Assembly: GCA_030647845.1 (NCBI GenBank) | Contig: JAUSIO010000045.1 | Coordinates: forward strand, 1 to 15,288 | Origin: a bacterium | Lineage (GTDB): Bacteria; Patescibacteriota; Minisyncoccia; Phycocordibacterales; SBAW01 | Direction of reading: 5' to 3' | DNA: 15,288 nt | Shown: positions 4,628 through 10,679 of the stretch, piece after piece | Layout: each line of letters opens with the position of its first letter | Position numbering within the stretch: the first letter of the stretch is position 1 | The notes under the pieces: generated by a model | Told to the model about the DNA's origin: nothing | The model's database searches: none | The model's input: the letters and a program-made list of their open reading frames with translations, nothing else | Made by a program: the position numbers and the translations under genes

Positions 4628-6616
4628 TTAATCTAAATATATCGTCTTGCCTAGTCGCTCCGGCGACTCCCACACGAGTAAATGGTCGGAGATGTCGGAG
4701 ATAAATTGTGATGGCAGGGTTGCGTTTTTCGAGCCAAAGACCGTGCGGTACGAGGCATAACTCAAAAATACTTTTTGTTTTGCCCGCGTCAGTGCAACAT
4801 AACACAAGCGCCGCTCTTCTTCTTTATCTGCATCTTCGTCACCTGCCCTGAGCGAAGTCGAAGGGTCGCGTGCATAGGGGAAGAGCCCTTCTTCGAGCCC
4901 TGTGATAAACACGACTGAAAACTCGAGCCCCTTTGCCGCGTGCACCGTCATCAGCCGCACGGCGTTTTGCTCGTCTTTAAGCTCGTCTTGATCGCTCTGG
5001 AGCGCCACTGACTCTAGAAAGCTTTCGAGGGCAGTTTCTTTTGGGTACCCATCATAACGGCTCGCCAACGATACCAGCTCGCGCAAGTTCTCGAGCCGCT
5101 CCCCGCCCTCGATTTTGTCTTCCTTAAAGACGCCCTCCATGCCTGACTCTACGATAACAAAACGGACTACCTCCGACGGCGGCAATGTAACAGTGACTTC
5201 TTGTATTCTTCGCAGTAAACTGCGAAGGATTGCAACTTTCCCCCGCATCGCGCCCGGCAGCTCACGCTCGCGCCCGGCAAGAATTTTTAATACGGTTACT
5301 TTGCCGATACCGCGCGGTGGCACATTTACGACGCGCACCAAGTCGGCACCGCCTTCTTCGCCCTCGCTACGAAGGGCACAGCGCACAAACGCAAGCGCGT
5401 CTTTGACCTCTTTGCGCTCAAAAAACCGCGTGCCGAGCACTTGGTAGGGGATGCCCGCTGTTAATAGTTTTTCTTCAATGGCGCGCGACTGGAAGTTTGC
5501 GCGGTATAGCACGGCAAAATCCCTAGGCTCCGCAGGTTCCGCAGGTTTAACCTGCGGAAAGTTTCCGCAGGTTTCACCTGCGCGTAGTTCTTGTATTTTG
5601 CGCACAATAAACTGTGCTTCGTCCAACTCGTCGAATGCTTGGTACAAAGACAGTGCCTCGCCGTCTTGGTTTTTTGTGTACAAATTTTTTTCGACGCGGT
5701 TGTTGTTTTTGCTGATAATGTCGTTGGCAGCCGCCAAAATATTTTTGGTTGAGCGGTAGTTTTCTTCCAGCAAGACCGTTTTTGCGCCGGGGAACTTTTT
5801 TTCGAACGACAAAATGTTTGCAATCTCGGCACCACGCCACCCGTAGATTGTTTGGTCGATGTCGCCGACTACGCAGATGTTTTTTGCGTCTCCCACCAAT
5901 AGCTCCGCGAGCTGCGCTTGCACGAAATTGGTGTCTTGGTACTCGTCGATATGGATATACTTCCAGCGCTGTTGGTATCGCTCGCGCACGTTGCTGTGGT
6001 CGCGCAACAGATGCATCGCACGCAAAAGCAGGTCGTCAAAGTCCACGGCGCTCTCTTTGTGTAACGCCCGCTCGTACGCAAGCCACGCAGTCGCAATTGC
6101 TCGCTCTCTAAAATTTTCTGCTCCGACTCCAAACTCCGCGGCGGTGATTCCGTGTCCTTTTTGTTTAGAAATTAAACTAAGCGCCGCACGCGCCTCGATG
6201 TCCTCGGCGCCCGACTGTTTGAGCGCCACCTTTATCTCGCGTAGCGAGTCGGCGCGGTCCCAGATTGTTGGCGCGCGTGTAAACCCCAACAACTTCGCGT
6301 TCTCTTTTATCATCAACAGCCCGAGCGAATGAAATGTCGATACAAACGGAGTATTAAGGCGAAACCTTGGAGAGCCTTGAGCAGCGAAGCGAGAGGTTTC
6401 GCCTTGGATGCGGTTGCGCATCTCGCCGGCTGCTTTGTTGGTAAAGGTAATCGCTAAAATTTCCTCGGGCGCTGCCCCACGGCGCACAATCTCCGCAACG
6501 CGGTGGGCAATCACTCGCGTCTTGCCCGCACCCGCACCCGCCAAGACCAAGAGCGGTCCTTGTGTGTGGAGCACGGCCTCTTTTTGTGCTGTATTGAGCC
6601 CCTCGAGATGATTCAC
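4628..6616 (-). CDS. UvrD/PcrA-type superfamily 1A DNA helicase
   Basis: An ATP-dependent 3'-5' helicase for excision or mismatch repair and clearing of proteins from DNA. Motifs in order: Q-motif region LNTAQKEAV at 7-15; Walker A AGAGAGKT at 26-33; ITFTNKAAGEM at 56-66; TFHSLG at 94-99; DEYQD at 224-228; VVGDIDQTIYGWRGA at 249-263; LEENYRST at 283-290; VNVPPRGIGK; LMTVHAAKGLEF at 555-566; and YVALTRAK at 606-613. At 662 residues it is a little shorter than PcrA, with no long C-terminal extension. The start is GTG at 6614-6616, because TAG precedes it in frame. A TATACA box lies 6 bp upstream. At least three repeat-derived segments occur (71-86, 347-364, 584-592), all away from catalytic motifs. 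Likely leads the operon with the ART-like and NYN genes. Confidence 0.95.
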   Translation of the reverse strand: MNHLEGLNTAQKEAVLHTQGPLLVLAGAGAGKTRVIAHRVAEIVRRGAAPEEILAITFTNKAAGEMRNRIQGETSRFAAQGSPRFRLNTPFVSTFHSLGLLMIKENAKLLGFTRAPTIWDRADSLREIKVALKQSGAEDIEARAALSLISKQKGHGITAAEFGVGAENFRERAIATAWLAYERALHKESAVDFDDLLLRAMHLLRDHSNVRERYQQRWKYIHIDEYQDTNFVQAQLAELLVGDAKNICVVGDIDQTIYGWRGAEIANILSFEKKFPGAKTVLLEENYRSTKNILAAANDIISKNNNRVEKNLYTKNQDGEALSLYQAFDELDEAQFIVRKIQELRAGETCGNFPQVKPAEPAEPRDFAVLYRANFQSRAIEEKLLTAGIPYQVLGTRFFERKEVKDALAFVRCALRSEGEEGGADLVRVVNVPPRGIGKVTVLKILAGRERELPGAMRGKVAILRSLLRRIQEVTVTLPPSEVVRFVIVESGMEGVFKEDKIEGGERLENLRELVSLASRYDGYPKETALESFLESVALQSDQDELKDEQNAVRLMTVHAAKGLEFSVVFITGLEEGLFPYARDPSTSLRAGDEDADKEEERRLCYVALTRAKQKVFLSYASYRTVFGSKNATLPSQFISDISDHLLVWESPERLGKTIYLD
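4846..4865 (-). repeat. STSLRAG-type repeat inside uvrD
   Basis: The plus strand reads CCCTGAGCGAAGTCGAAGGG. In the uvrD frame it encodes DPSTSLRAG at 584-592, between motif V (GLEEGLFPYAR) and motif VI (YVALTRAK). The inner 18 bp is identical to the copy in comM at 8774-8791. Confidence 0.8.
5209..5228. repeat. 9-bp-arm palindrome inside uvrD
   Basis: CTTCGCAGT (5209-5217), AA, ACTGCGAAG (5220-5228): perfect arms with a 2-bp centre, encoding part of ILRSLLRRIQ near residues 463-472. Whether this is an insertion is less clear than at the other sites because the surrounding region is poorly conserved. Confidence 0.45.
5530..5582 (-). repeat. Clustered CCGCAGGTT palindromes inside uvrD
   Basis: TTCCGCAGGTT (5537-5547) faces AACCTGCGGAA (5549-5559) across one base. 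A second hairpin, CGCAGGT (5566-5572) TTC ACCTGCG (5576-5582), follows, and a further half unit precedes at 5530-5538. Together they encode about residues 347-364 (GETCGNFPQVKPAEPAEP), just before the conserved DFAVLYRAN strand. A related half unit occurs in the 412-aa protein gene (around 11738-11755, LLPQVEPQ). Confidence 0.7.
6356..6405 (-). repeat. 12-bp-arm palindromic element inside uvrD
   Basis: AAGGCGAAACCT (6356-6367) and AGGTTTCGCCTT (6394-6405) are perfect inverted arms around 26 bp. The element encodes about residues 71-86 (QGETSRFAAQGSPRFR) between the EMRNRI helix and the FVSTFHSLG motif, where SF1 helicases normally have a short variable linker. Confidence 0.7.
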
Positions 6617-6622
6617 CTACTA

Positions 6623-6628
6623 TGTATA
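6623..6628 (-). promoter_or_regulatory. -10 box of uvrD
   Basis: Read leftward this is TATACA, 6 bp before the GTG start codon, which would give a leaderless message. No convincing -35 is seen. Confidence 0.4.
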
Positions 6629-6636
6629 CCAAAGCA

Positions 6637-6659
6637 GTACACATCTACATACTGTGTAC
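6637..6659. promoter_or_regulatory. Inverted repeat in the uvrD/M23 divergent promoter region, operator-like
   Basis: GTACACA (6637-6643) and TGTGTAC (6653-6659) are perfect 7-bp arms with a 9-bp spacer. The site lies between the uvrD -10 and the M23 gene -35, where a dimeric regulator could act on either gene. No known regulator consensus is assigned. Confidence 0.35.
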
Positions 6660-6666
6660 AGCAAGA

Positions 6667-6694
6667 TTGACGTAAGATGCCCTGGGTATATAGT
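6667..6694 (+). promoter_or_regulatory. Sigma-70-like promoter of the LysM/M23 gene
   Basis: TTGACG at 6667-6672 and TATAGT at 6689-6694 are separated by 16 bp. A start about 7 bp downstream would give a leader of roughly 20 nt carrying the GGAGG ribosome-binding site at 6712-6716, 6 bp before the ATG at 6723. This is the only gene in the window with both a full promoter and a strong Shine-Dalgarno sequence. Confidence 0.65.
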
Positions 6695-6722
6695 TGGACT
6701 ACTGTCTGTATGGAGGGTGAAG

Positions 6723-6990
6723 ATGGCCCTGCTGCGCCATTTAATCACTAAATTGACCGCGATTTCCGCAAAAAAGGCTTATAGTTTCTCACCAAATAGA
6801 CCCGACCCCGACGGTTGAGCCACATCTCCCGGGGAAGGCAAAAAAAGCTTTATTTGTAGCGCTTATAACAGGCGGCGCGCTTTTTTCGTTCTTTTCCCCT
6901 ATCCTGGCGTCAGCCAGCTTTTTTTCGACCTTTTTACAAAAAGCGCCTGTACCGGGCGACACAACTTCTCCTATTTTAAATTCGCAAACA
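6723..6990 (+). other. Frameshifted 5' part of the LysM/M23 gene: real start and signal peptide
   Basis: GGAGG at 6712-6716 precedes an ATG at 6723 whose frame (MALLRHLITKLTAISAKKAY...) ends at TGA 6816-6818. One base out of phase, the frame of the downstream peptidase is open from 6757 and encodes KKALFVALITGGALF and SFFSPILASAS at about 6841-6920, an obvious signal peptide or membrane helix. No ATG, GTG or TTG occurs in that frame between 6757 and 6990. The two frames overlap at 6757-6815, so one extra base in that stretch (for instance in the six-A run at 6770-6775 or the C-rich 6800-6812) would explain it. Assembly error, real mutation and programmed +1 shift all remain possible. An ATA at 6781 behind AAGG is a weaker alternative start. 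Confidence 0.65.
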
Positions 6991-7914
6991 ATGGCAGTTC
7001 TTACACCGGCAACAAACATCGACCCGAGCCCAGCGGTGGGCGGTGGCGATATCATGCTGGTCGGCGGTAGCGCACTCTTGGCGCAAGAAGGTCCGGCCGG
7101 CACTGCCGCTGATATTGAAAATCAGCCCACCTCGGCACAAATCAGCGTCTACATGGTGCGCGCAGGCGACACACTTTCCGGGATCGCCGCAATGTTTGAC
7201 GTTACTACCAACACTATTGTGTGGGCAAATGATATCAAAGGTGGCGCTATCCGACCCGGTGACACGCTTATTATCCTCCCGATTACCGGTATCCAGCACA
7301 CGGTTCTCCGCGGCGAGACACTCACATCGCTCGCTTCAACATACAAGTCCAACGCGCACGAAATCGCCCAGTACAACGGTCTGGCTGACGGGGTGGCACT
7401 CTCGGTGGGTGTTGTCGTCTTGATTCCAAACGGCGAGATTAGTGTTGCAAGCACTGCCTCGCAAACAAAATCAACGGTGACAGGCGCGCGTGCAAAAGTA
7501 ATTAAGAGTATCGCAAAAGGCACCAAAACAGAACCGTATCTCGGCGGCTCGGGCGCTGTCCTAAACGGCTACTATGCGTGGCCAGTAATGGGTGGCGTAA
7601 TCACGCAGGGATTGCACGGGTGGAATGCGGTGGACATCGGGGCACCACGAGGCACCAGCATCCTTGCCGCCGCACCTGGCATTGTGATTATCGCGCGCGA
7701 CAATGGCGGGTGGAACGGTGGCTATGGCAATTACATTGTTATTCAACACCTAAATGGTACGCAAACATTGTACGCACACGCCAGCAAAATCCTTGTCACG
7801 GCGGGGACTAGCGTCGCACAAGGGCAGACAATCGCCAAAGTCGGCAACACCGGTGAGTCAACCGGCAACCACGTGCACTTCGAAGTCCGTGGTGCCGCAA
7901 ATCCGTTCCAGTAG
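6991..7914 (+). CDS. Secreted LysM-LysM-M23 peptidoglycan endopeptidase (ORF as it stands lacks its signal peptide)
   Basis: Two LysM peptidoglycan-binding domains come first: YMVRAGDTLSGIAAMFDV with PGDTLIILP, then HTVLRGETLTSLASTYKS with VGVVVLIP. A C-terminal zinc-dependent M23 domain follows. Its metal ligands are visible as the His and Asp of LHGWNAVDIG and the last His of HVHFEVR; YAHAS is the other conserved histidine region. The protein would cut peptide cross-links in the cell wall during growth or division. The ATG at 6991 is the first in this uninterrupted frame but is unlikely to be the true start: it follows the in-frame signal peptide and has no ribosome-binding site. It diverges from uvrD and converges with the glycosylase gene 29 bp away. 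Confidence 0.9.
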   Translation: MAVLTPATNIDPSPAVGGGDIMLVGGSALLAQEGPAGTAADIENQPTSAQISVYMVRAGDTLSGIAAMFDVTTNTIVWANDIKGGAIRPGDTLIILPITGIQHTVLRGETLTSLASTYKSNAHEIAQYNGLADGVALSVGVVVLIPNGEISVASTASQTKSTVTGARAKVIKSIAKGTKTEPYLGGSGAVLNGYYAWPVMGGVITQGLHGWNAVDIGAPRGTSILAAAPGIVIIARDNGGWNGGYGNYIVIQHLNGTQTLYAHASKILVTAGTSVAQGQTIAKVGNTGESTGNHVHFEVRGAANPFQ

Positions 7915-7943
7915 CCCTATTGGGAATGAGGGGATAGCAATTT

Positions 7944-8549
7944 TTACTTCTCATCCAGCAGGCGCCAGAGGTAGAAGCACGCGGTAGTACGATGGCCAGC
8001 CCAATTTTTGGAGAGGCGTTGCATTTTGGCGGGGGTCGGGAGGTTTTTTAGATTAAACAGTTTTTTAAATCCTTTTTGTATACCAAGGTCGCCTGTCGGC
8101 AAGACGTCGGGGCGGTGTAGCGTAAACATAAGGAACATCTGCCCCGTCCACTCTCCTATGCCTTTAACTACCACAACGTGTTCGATTATCTCCACATCCG
8201 ACATGCGATGAAACAGTTTTGGATTAACGCTACCGTCTTTAAATTTCGCTGCTAAATCTTTGAGATACAGTGCTTTTTGTGGCGAGATGCCAGTTGCGCG
8301 CAGTTTTTTGATCTTGATTTTGAGTACGTCTTCGGGTGTGGGGAATTTTTTCTTGGGCCATAATACTCTAAATTTTTTCAAGATAGATGCTGCAGCAATG
8401 CCAGAAATTTGCTGATAAACGATTGATTCACATAGAGCTTGAAACGGCTCTTGTGTATGTTCGCGCCGAAACTTTAGCGGTCCATAGCCGCGGACAAACG
8501 CCCCCAAATGCTTGTCACGCGTGAGATGTTCGACCGAAGCTTCGTGCAT
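7944..8549 (-). CDS. AlkA/MAG-type DNA-3-methyladenine glycosylase (HhH-GPD family)
   Basis: A base-excision-repair enzyme that removes alkylated bases. The 201 residues match a compact glycosylase lacking the N-terminal domain of E. coli AlkA. Visible are FQALCESIVYQQIS at 36-49, the helix-hairpin-helix VVVVKGIGEWTGQM at 125-138, and the GPD-type loop DVLPTGDLGIQKG at 148-160 with catalytic Asp154. The ATG at 8547-8549 is 2 bp from the comM stop, so both are probably one transcript. The gene ends convergent with the M23 gene. There are no cysteine clusters, so it is not an iron-sulfur member such as Nth or MutY. Confidence 0.88.
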   Translation of the reverse strand: MHEASVEHLTRDKHLGAFVRGYGPLKFRREHTQEPFQALCESIVYQQISGIAAASILKKFRVLWPKKKFPTPEDVLKIKIKKLRATGISPQKALYLKDLAAKFKDGSVNPKLFHRMSDVEIIEHVVVVKGIGEWTGQMFLMFTLHRPDVLPTGDLGIQKGFKKLFNLKNLPTPAKMQRLSKNWAGHRTTACFYLWRLLDEK

Positions 8550-8551
8550 AG

Positions 8552-10147
8552 CTAATTTTTTCGCTCCCGATACTGCAGAGCTTCTAAAATATGTGAGTCG
8601 TTAACGTCTGGTGCGCCGTCGAGGTCTGCGATTGTGCGTGCGACTTTGATGACACGGTGGAATGCCCGGGGAGAAAGGGCAAGACGGGTACCTGCTTTTT
8701 CGAGTGTGGTGCGCGCGCTTGTCGTGAGTGGCACCAAATCCTCCAGCTCACGCGGTGAGAGGTCGCTGTTTAACCTGAGCGAAGTCGAAGGTTTTAAGCC
8801 ATTCGATTTTTTTAAATTACCAAAACGTTTTTCTTGTGCCGCGCGCGCATTGGCAACTTGCGTGCGTGCTTGAAGAGTTTCCGTCCCCTGCACGGACTTT
8901 TTGCCCAACTCTTGCAGGTCGACTGGGCCCATCGTGGTCCACAGGTCGATGCGGTCGGCAATCGGGCCGGAGATTTTGCGGCGATACTTTTCGAGTGCGC
9001 CCGGTGGGCAGGTGCACGCAATCTCTGGGTGGCCCCAGTTGCCACAGGGACATGGGTTCATCGCTGCGACCAGTGTAAAGCGCGCGGGGAAGAGTGCCGT
9101 CCCTTTTGCCCGCGCAATGGCAATCATCCGGTCTTCCAACGGTTGGCGCAGTGCCTCTATCACGCGGCGGTCAAACTCGGGGAACTCGTCGAGGAACAAC
9201 ACGCCGCGGTGTGCGAGTGTCGCCTCGCCGGGGCGTGGGTTTGTACCCCCGCCGACAATCGAGACATACGAAGATGTGTGGTGCGGCGCACGGAACGGTG
9301 GCATTGTAATAAGCTCTTGGCGCAGAACACCCGCAACCGAGTGGATGCCGTTGACCTCCAAGACTTCGTCAAACGACAGCGGTGGCAAAATCGAGGCGAG
9401 CGCTCGCGCCAACATGGTCTTGCCGGTACCCGGCGGGCCGGTGAGCCCCAGGTTGTGTCCACCAGCCGCCGCAATTAAAGCGGCTCGCTTGGCGCTCGCT
9501 TGCCCACGGATATCTTCGAGTGCAAACTGCGTTTCGCTTTCTTTGGGCTCGAGTATAGTTCTTGGCGCGGGGGTGAGCTTCTTTCCCGACGCCCGCTTCG
9601 CGGGGTCGGGACCCCGGCCGGAGCGTCGTGGTTCGTTCAAATGATCAACCACTTGTCCCAAACTTTCTGCACCAAAAATGTCGATGCCTGGGACGAGCGC
9701 CGCTTCCTTCTCGTTTTCTTTCGGGACAAACACCGCGCGCTTGCCTTTCCGCTTTGCCTCGGCAACCAAGGGCAAAATGCCGCGCACTGGCTGGAGTGTG
9801 CCATCGAGCGACAGCTCGCCGACAAACAGCAAATCCTTCGGATTAAATTTTATGTCACCCGCCGCTAGCAGGTACGAAAGCGCAATCGGCAGGTCAAACA
9901 TCGGTCCTTCTTTTTTTAAATCGGCGGGCGCCAGCGATATAACGATTTTTTGGTTGCGGCTTTTTGGCGAGTCAAAACCCGTGTGCTTGATTGCCGCCGC
10001 CACACGGTCGCGGCTCTCCTCGACCGCTTTGTCGGGCAGCCCTACGATAGTAAACGCGTGCAACCCGCGCGAGAGGTCGGTTTCAATCGAGACAATATGC
10101 GGCGCGAGCAGGGACGTTTGCGCACCATACACGCGAGCGTATTGCAT
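8552..10147 (-). CDS. comM: ComM/YifB family AAA+ ATPase (Mg-chelatase-like)
   Basis: In naturally competent bacteria ComM is a hexameric helicase that promotes branch migration when incoming DNA integrates. The 531 residues match the usual length of about 500-510 plus two insertions. An N-terminal ChlI-like domain (VGLPDKAVEESRDRV at 35-49, FDLPIAL at 84-90, VGELSLDG at 109-116) precedes the AAA+ core: Walker A GPPGTGKT at 237-244, Walker B LFLDE at 317-321, and a four-cysteine patch NPCPCGNWG...CTCPPG (C366, C368, C378, C380). The Mg-chelatase C-terminal domain closes the protein. Repeat-derived peptides sit at about 176-190 (GRGPDPAKRASGKK), in the linker, and 452-458 (KPSTSLR), in the helical linker. 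Starts at ATG 10145-10147, just after a CTAG-rich repeat; the glycosylase follows. Confidence 0.93.
   Translation of the reverse strand: MQYARVYGAQTSLLAPHIVSIETDLSRGLHAFTIVGLPDKAVEESRDRVAAAIKHTGFDSPKSRNQKIVISLAPADLKKEGPMFDLPIALSYLLAAGDIKFNPKDLLFVGELSLDGTLQPVRGILPLVAEAKRKGKRAVFVPKENEKEAALVPGIDIFGAESLGQVVDHLNEPRRSGRGPDPAKRASGKKLTPAPRTILEPKESETQFALEDIRGQASAKRAALIAAAGGHNLGLTGPPGTGKTMLARALASILPPLSFDEVLEVNGIHSVAGVLRQELITMPPFRAPHHTSSYVSIVGGGTNPRPGEATLAHRGVLFLDEFPEFDRRVIEALRQPLEDRMIAIARAKGTALFPARFTLVAAMNPCPCGNWGHPEIACTCPPGALEKYRRKISGPIADRIDLWTTMGPVDLQELGKKSVQGTETLQARTQVANARAAQEKRFGNLKKSNGLKPSTSLRLNSDLSPRELEDLVPLTTSARTTLEKAGTRLALSPRAFHRVIKVARTIADLDGAPDVNDSHILEALQYRERKN
8774..8791 (-). repeat. STSLR-type repeat inside comM
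   Basis: CCTGAGCGAAGTCGAAGG on the plus strand is an exact 18-bp match to the uvrD copy at 4847-4864. It encodes PSTSLR. Flanking bases TTAA on the left and TTTTAA on the right extend the self-complementary ends beyond the shared core. Confidence 0.75.
9584..9611. repeat. GC-rich hairpin element inside comM
   Basis: TCCCGAC (9584-9590) pairs with GTCGGGA (9605-9611), and CCCGC (9592-9596) with GCGGG (9600-9604) around a TTC loop, with one bulged G. It encodes DPAKRASG in the linker between the ChlI-like N-domain and the AAA+ core. A related CCCGCTTCGCGG core lies upstream of pnp around 14238-14249. Confidence 0.65.
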
Positions 10148-10160
10148 CTAGGAAGTTTAC

Positions 10161-10223
10161 AGGTTCTAGCTTCTAGGTGCTAGCGGCTCTCTTGGATTTC
10201 GTTAGAAGCTAGTACCTAGTCCC
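10161..10223. repeat. CTAG-rich intergenic repeat pair, comM/dksA junction
   Basis: AGGTTCTAGCTTCTAGGTGC starts at 10161 and TTAGAAGCTAGTACCTAGTC at 10202. The two units are partly complementary. Each has an inverted relative at 15065-15210. The second unit provides the stop codon and last residues of DksA (GLGTSF). Confidence 0.65.
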
Positions 10224-10585
10224 TTTGAGTTCATGTGCTTGATGCAGGTGCGTGCCGAAGGGTTTGCTTCTAACCTGTCTTCTTCGATTTCTTCGCCGCT
10301 TATCTCGCACACGCCGTAGACGCCCTCGTCAATTTTTTGCAGAGCACGTTTTGTGTTGCTCCACTGTATTTCTATCTCATCAATTTCGGCGCGGTTTTCG
10401 CCATACTCTTCCATCCGGTCGCCCAGCTCGTCGCTTTCGGTCGCGGTTTGGTCTATGTCGCCGCCAGTCGCTTCCCACTCGCCTGTTGTGGGGTTCTTCC
10501 ACCCTAAACTTTTGAGTTCTGCCTCCGCGCTCCGCAGTTCCTCTTCCAACCGTTTCTTAAAATGCTTTACCTGTTCGTTGGTCAT
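10202..10585 (-). CDS. TraR/DksA-family transcription regulator with altered zinc finger
   Basis: DksA-like proteins enter the RNA polymerase secondary channel and alter promoter output, often together with ppGpp. The 127 residues contain an N-terminal coiled coil (about 3-26 and 62-86), an acidic tip region DIDQTATESDELGDRMEE (43-60), and a C-terminal finger VYGVCEISGEEIEEDRLEANPSARTCIKH. Of the four zinc ligands expected, C93 and C114 remain; the others are S96 and H117, so zinc binding may be altered or lost. The last residues, GLGTSF, come from a CTAG-rich repeat. The ATG at 10583-10585 is 8 bp after a perfect TATAAT. Transcribed toward comM. Confidence 0.88.
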   Translation of the reverse strand: MTNEQVKHFKKRLEEELRSAEAELKSLGWKNPTTGEWEATGGDIDQTATESDELGDRMEEYGENRAEIDEIEIQWSNTKRALQKIDEGVYGVCEISGEEIEEDRLEANPSARTCIKHMNSKGLGTSF

Positions 10586-10593
10586 ACAAGAGG

Positions 10594-10632
10594 ATTATAC
10601 CCTAGCGAGCGAGTGGAACAAAGTTTACTTTG
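10594..10632 (-). promoter_or_regulatory. dksA promoter with operator-like palindrome over the -35
   Basis: Read leftward: TTGTTC (-35, 10616-10621), 16-bp spacer, TATAAT (-10, 10594-10599), then 8 bp to the ATG, so the mRNA should be leaderless or nearly so. CAAAGT (10619-10624) TT ACTTTG (10627-10632) is a palindrome overlapping the -35 edge. AGCGAGCGA direct repeats flank it at 10604 and 10640. Confidence 0.6.
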
Positions 10633-10649
10633 ATTTTCGAGCGAGCGAC

Positions 10650-10679
10650 GGGTATATGAGACGAAGTGCTCATATACCC
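10650..10679. repeat. 11-bp-arm inverted repeat at the 3' end of the 412-aa gene
   Basis: GGGTATATGAG (10650-10660) and CTCATATACCC (10669-10679) are perfect arms around an 8-nt loop. The right arm touches the stop codon of the membrane-protein gene. There is no T-tract on either side, so a classic intrinsic terminator is not supported; an mRNA 3'-end stabiliser or a repeat remnant are alternatives. Confidence 0.5.

Noticed and set aside
6770..6776. A AAA AAG heptamer as a dnaX-like -1 frameshift site in the M23 5' region
   Set aside because: The heptamer is in the correct phase, but a -1 shift meets TAG at 6782-6784. Reaching the peptidase frame needs a +1 shift.
7915..7943. Terminator between the convergent M23 and glycosylase genes
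   Set aside because: Only a 4-bp stem (CCCT/AGGG) followed by a short T run can be drawn; too weak to report.
4846..8791. STSLRAG-type repeats as a CRISPR array
   Set aside because: Copies are kilobases apart, inside coding genes, with no regular spacers and no cas genes nearby.
8834..9644. Long plus-strand ORFs of 214 and 247 codons opposite comM
   Set aside because: Their composition is typical of antisense frames in a gene of moderate to high GC, and the minus strand encodes clear AAA+ motifs across the whole stretch.
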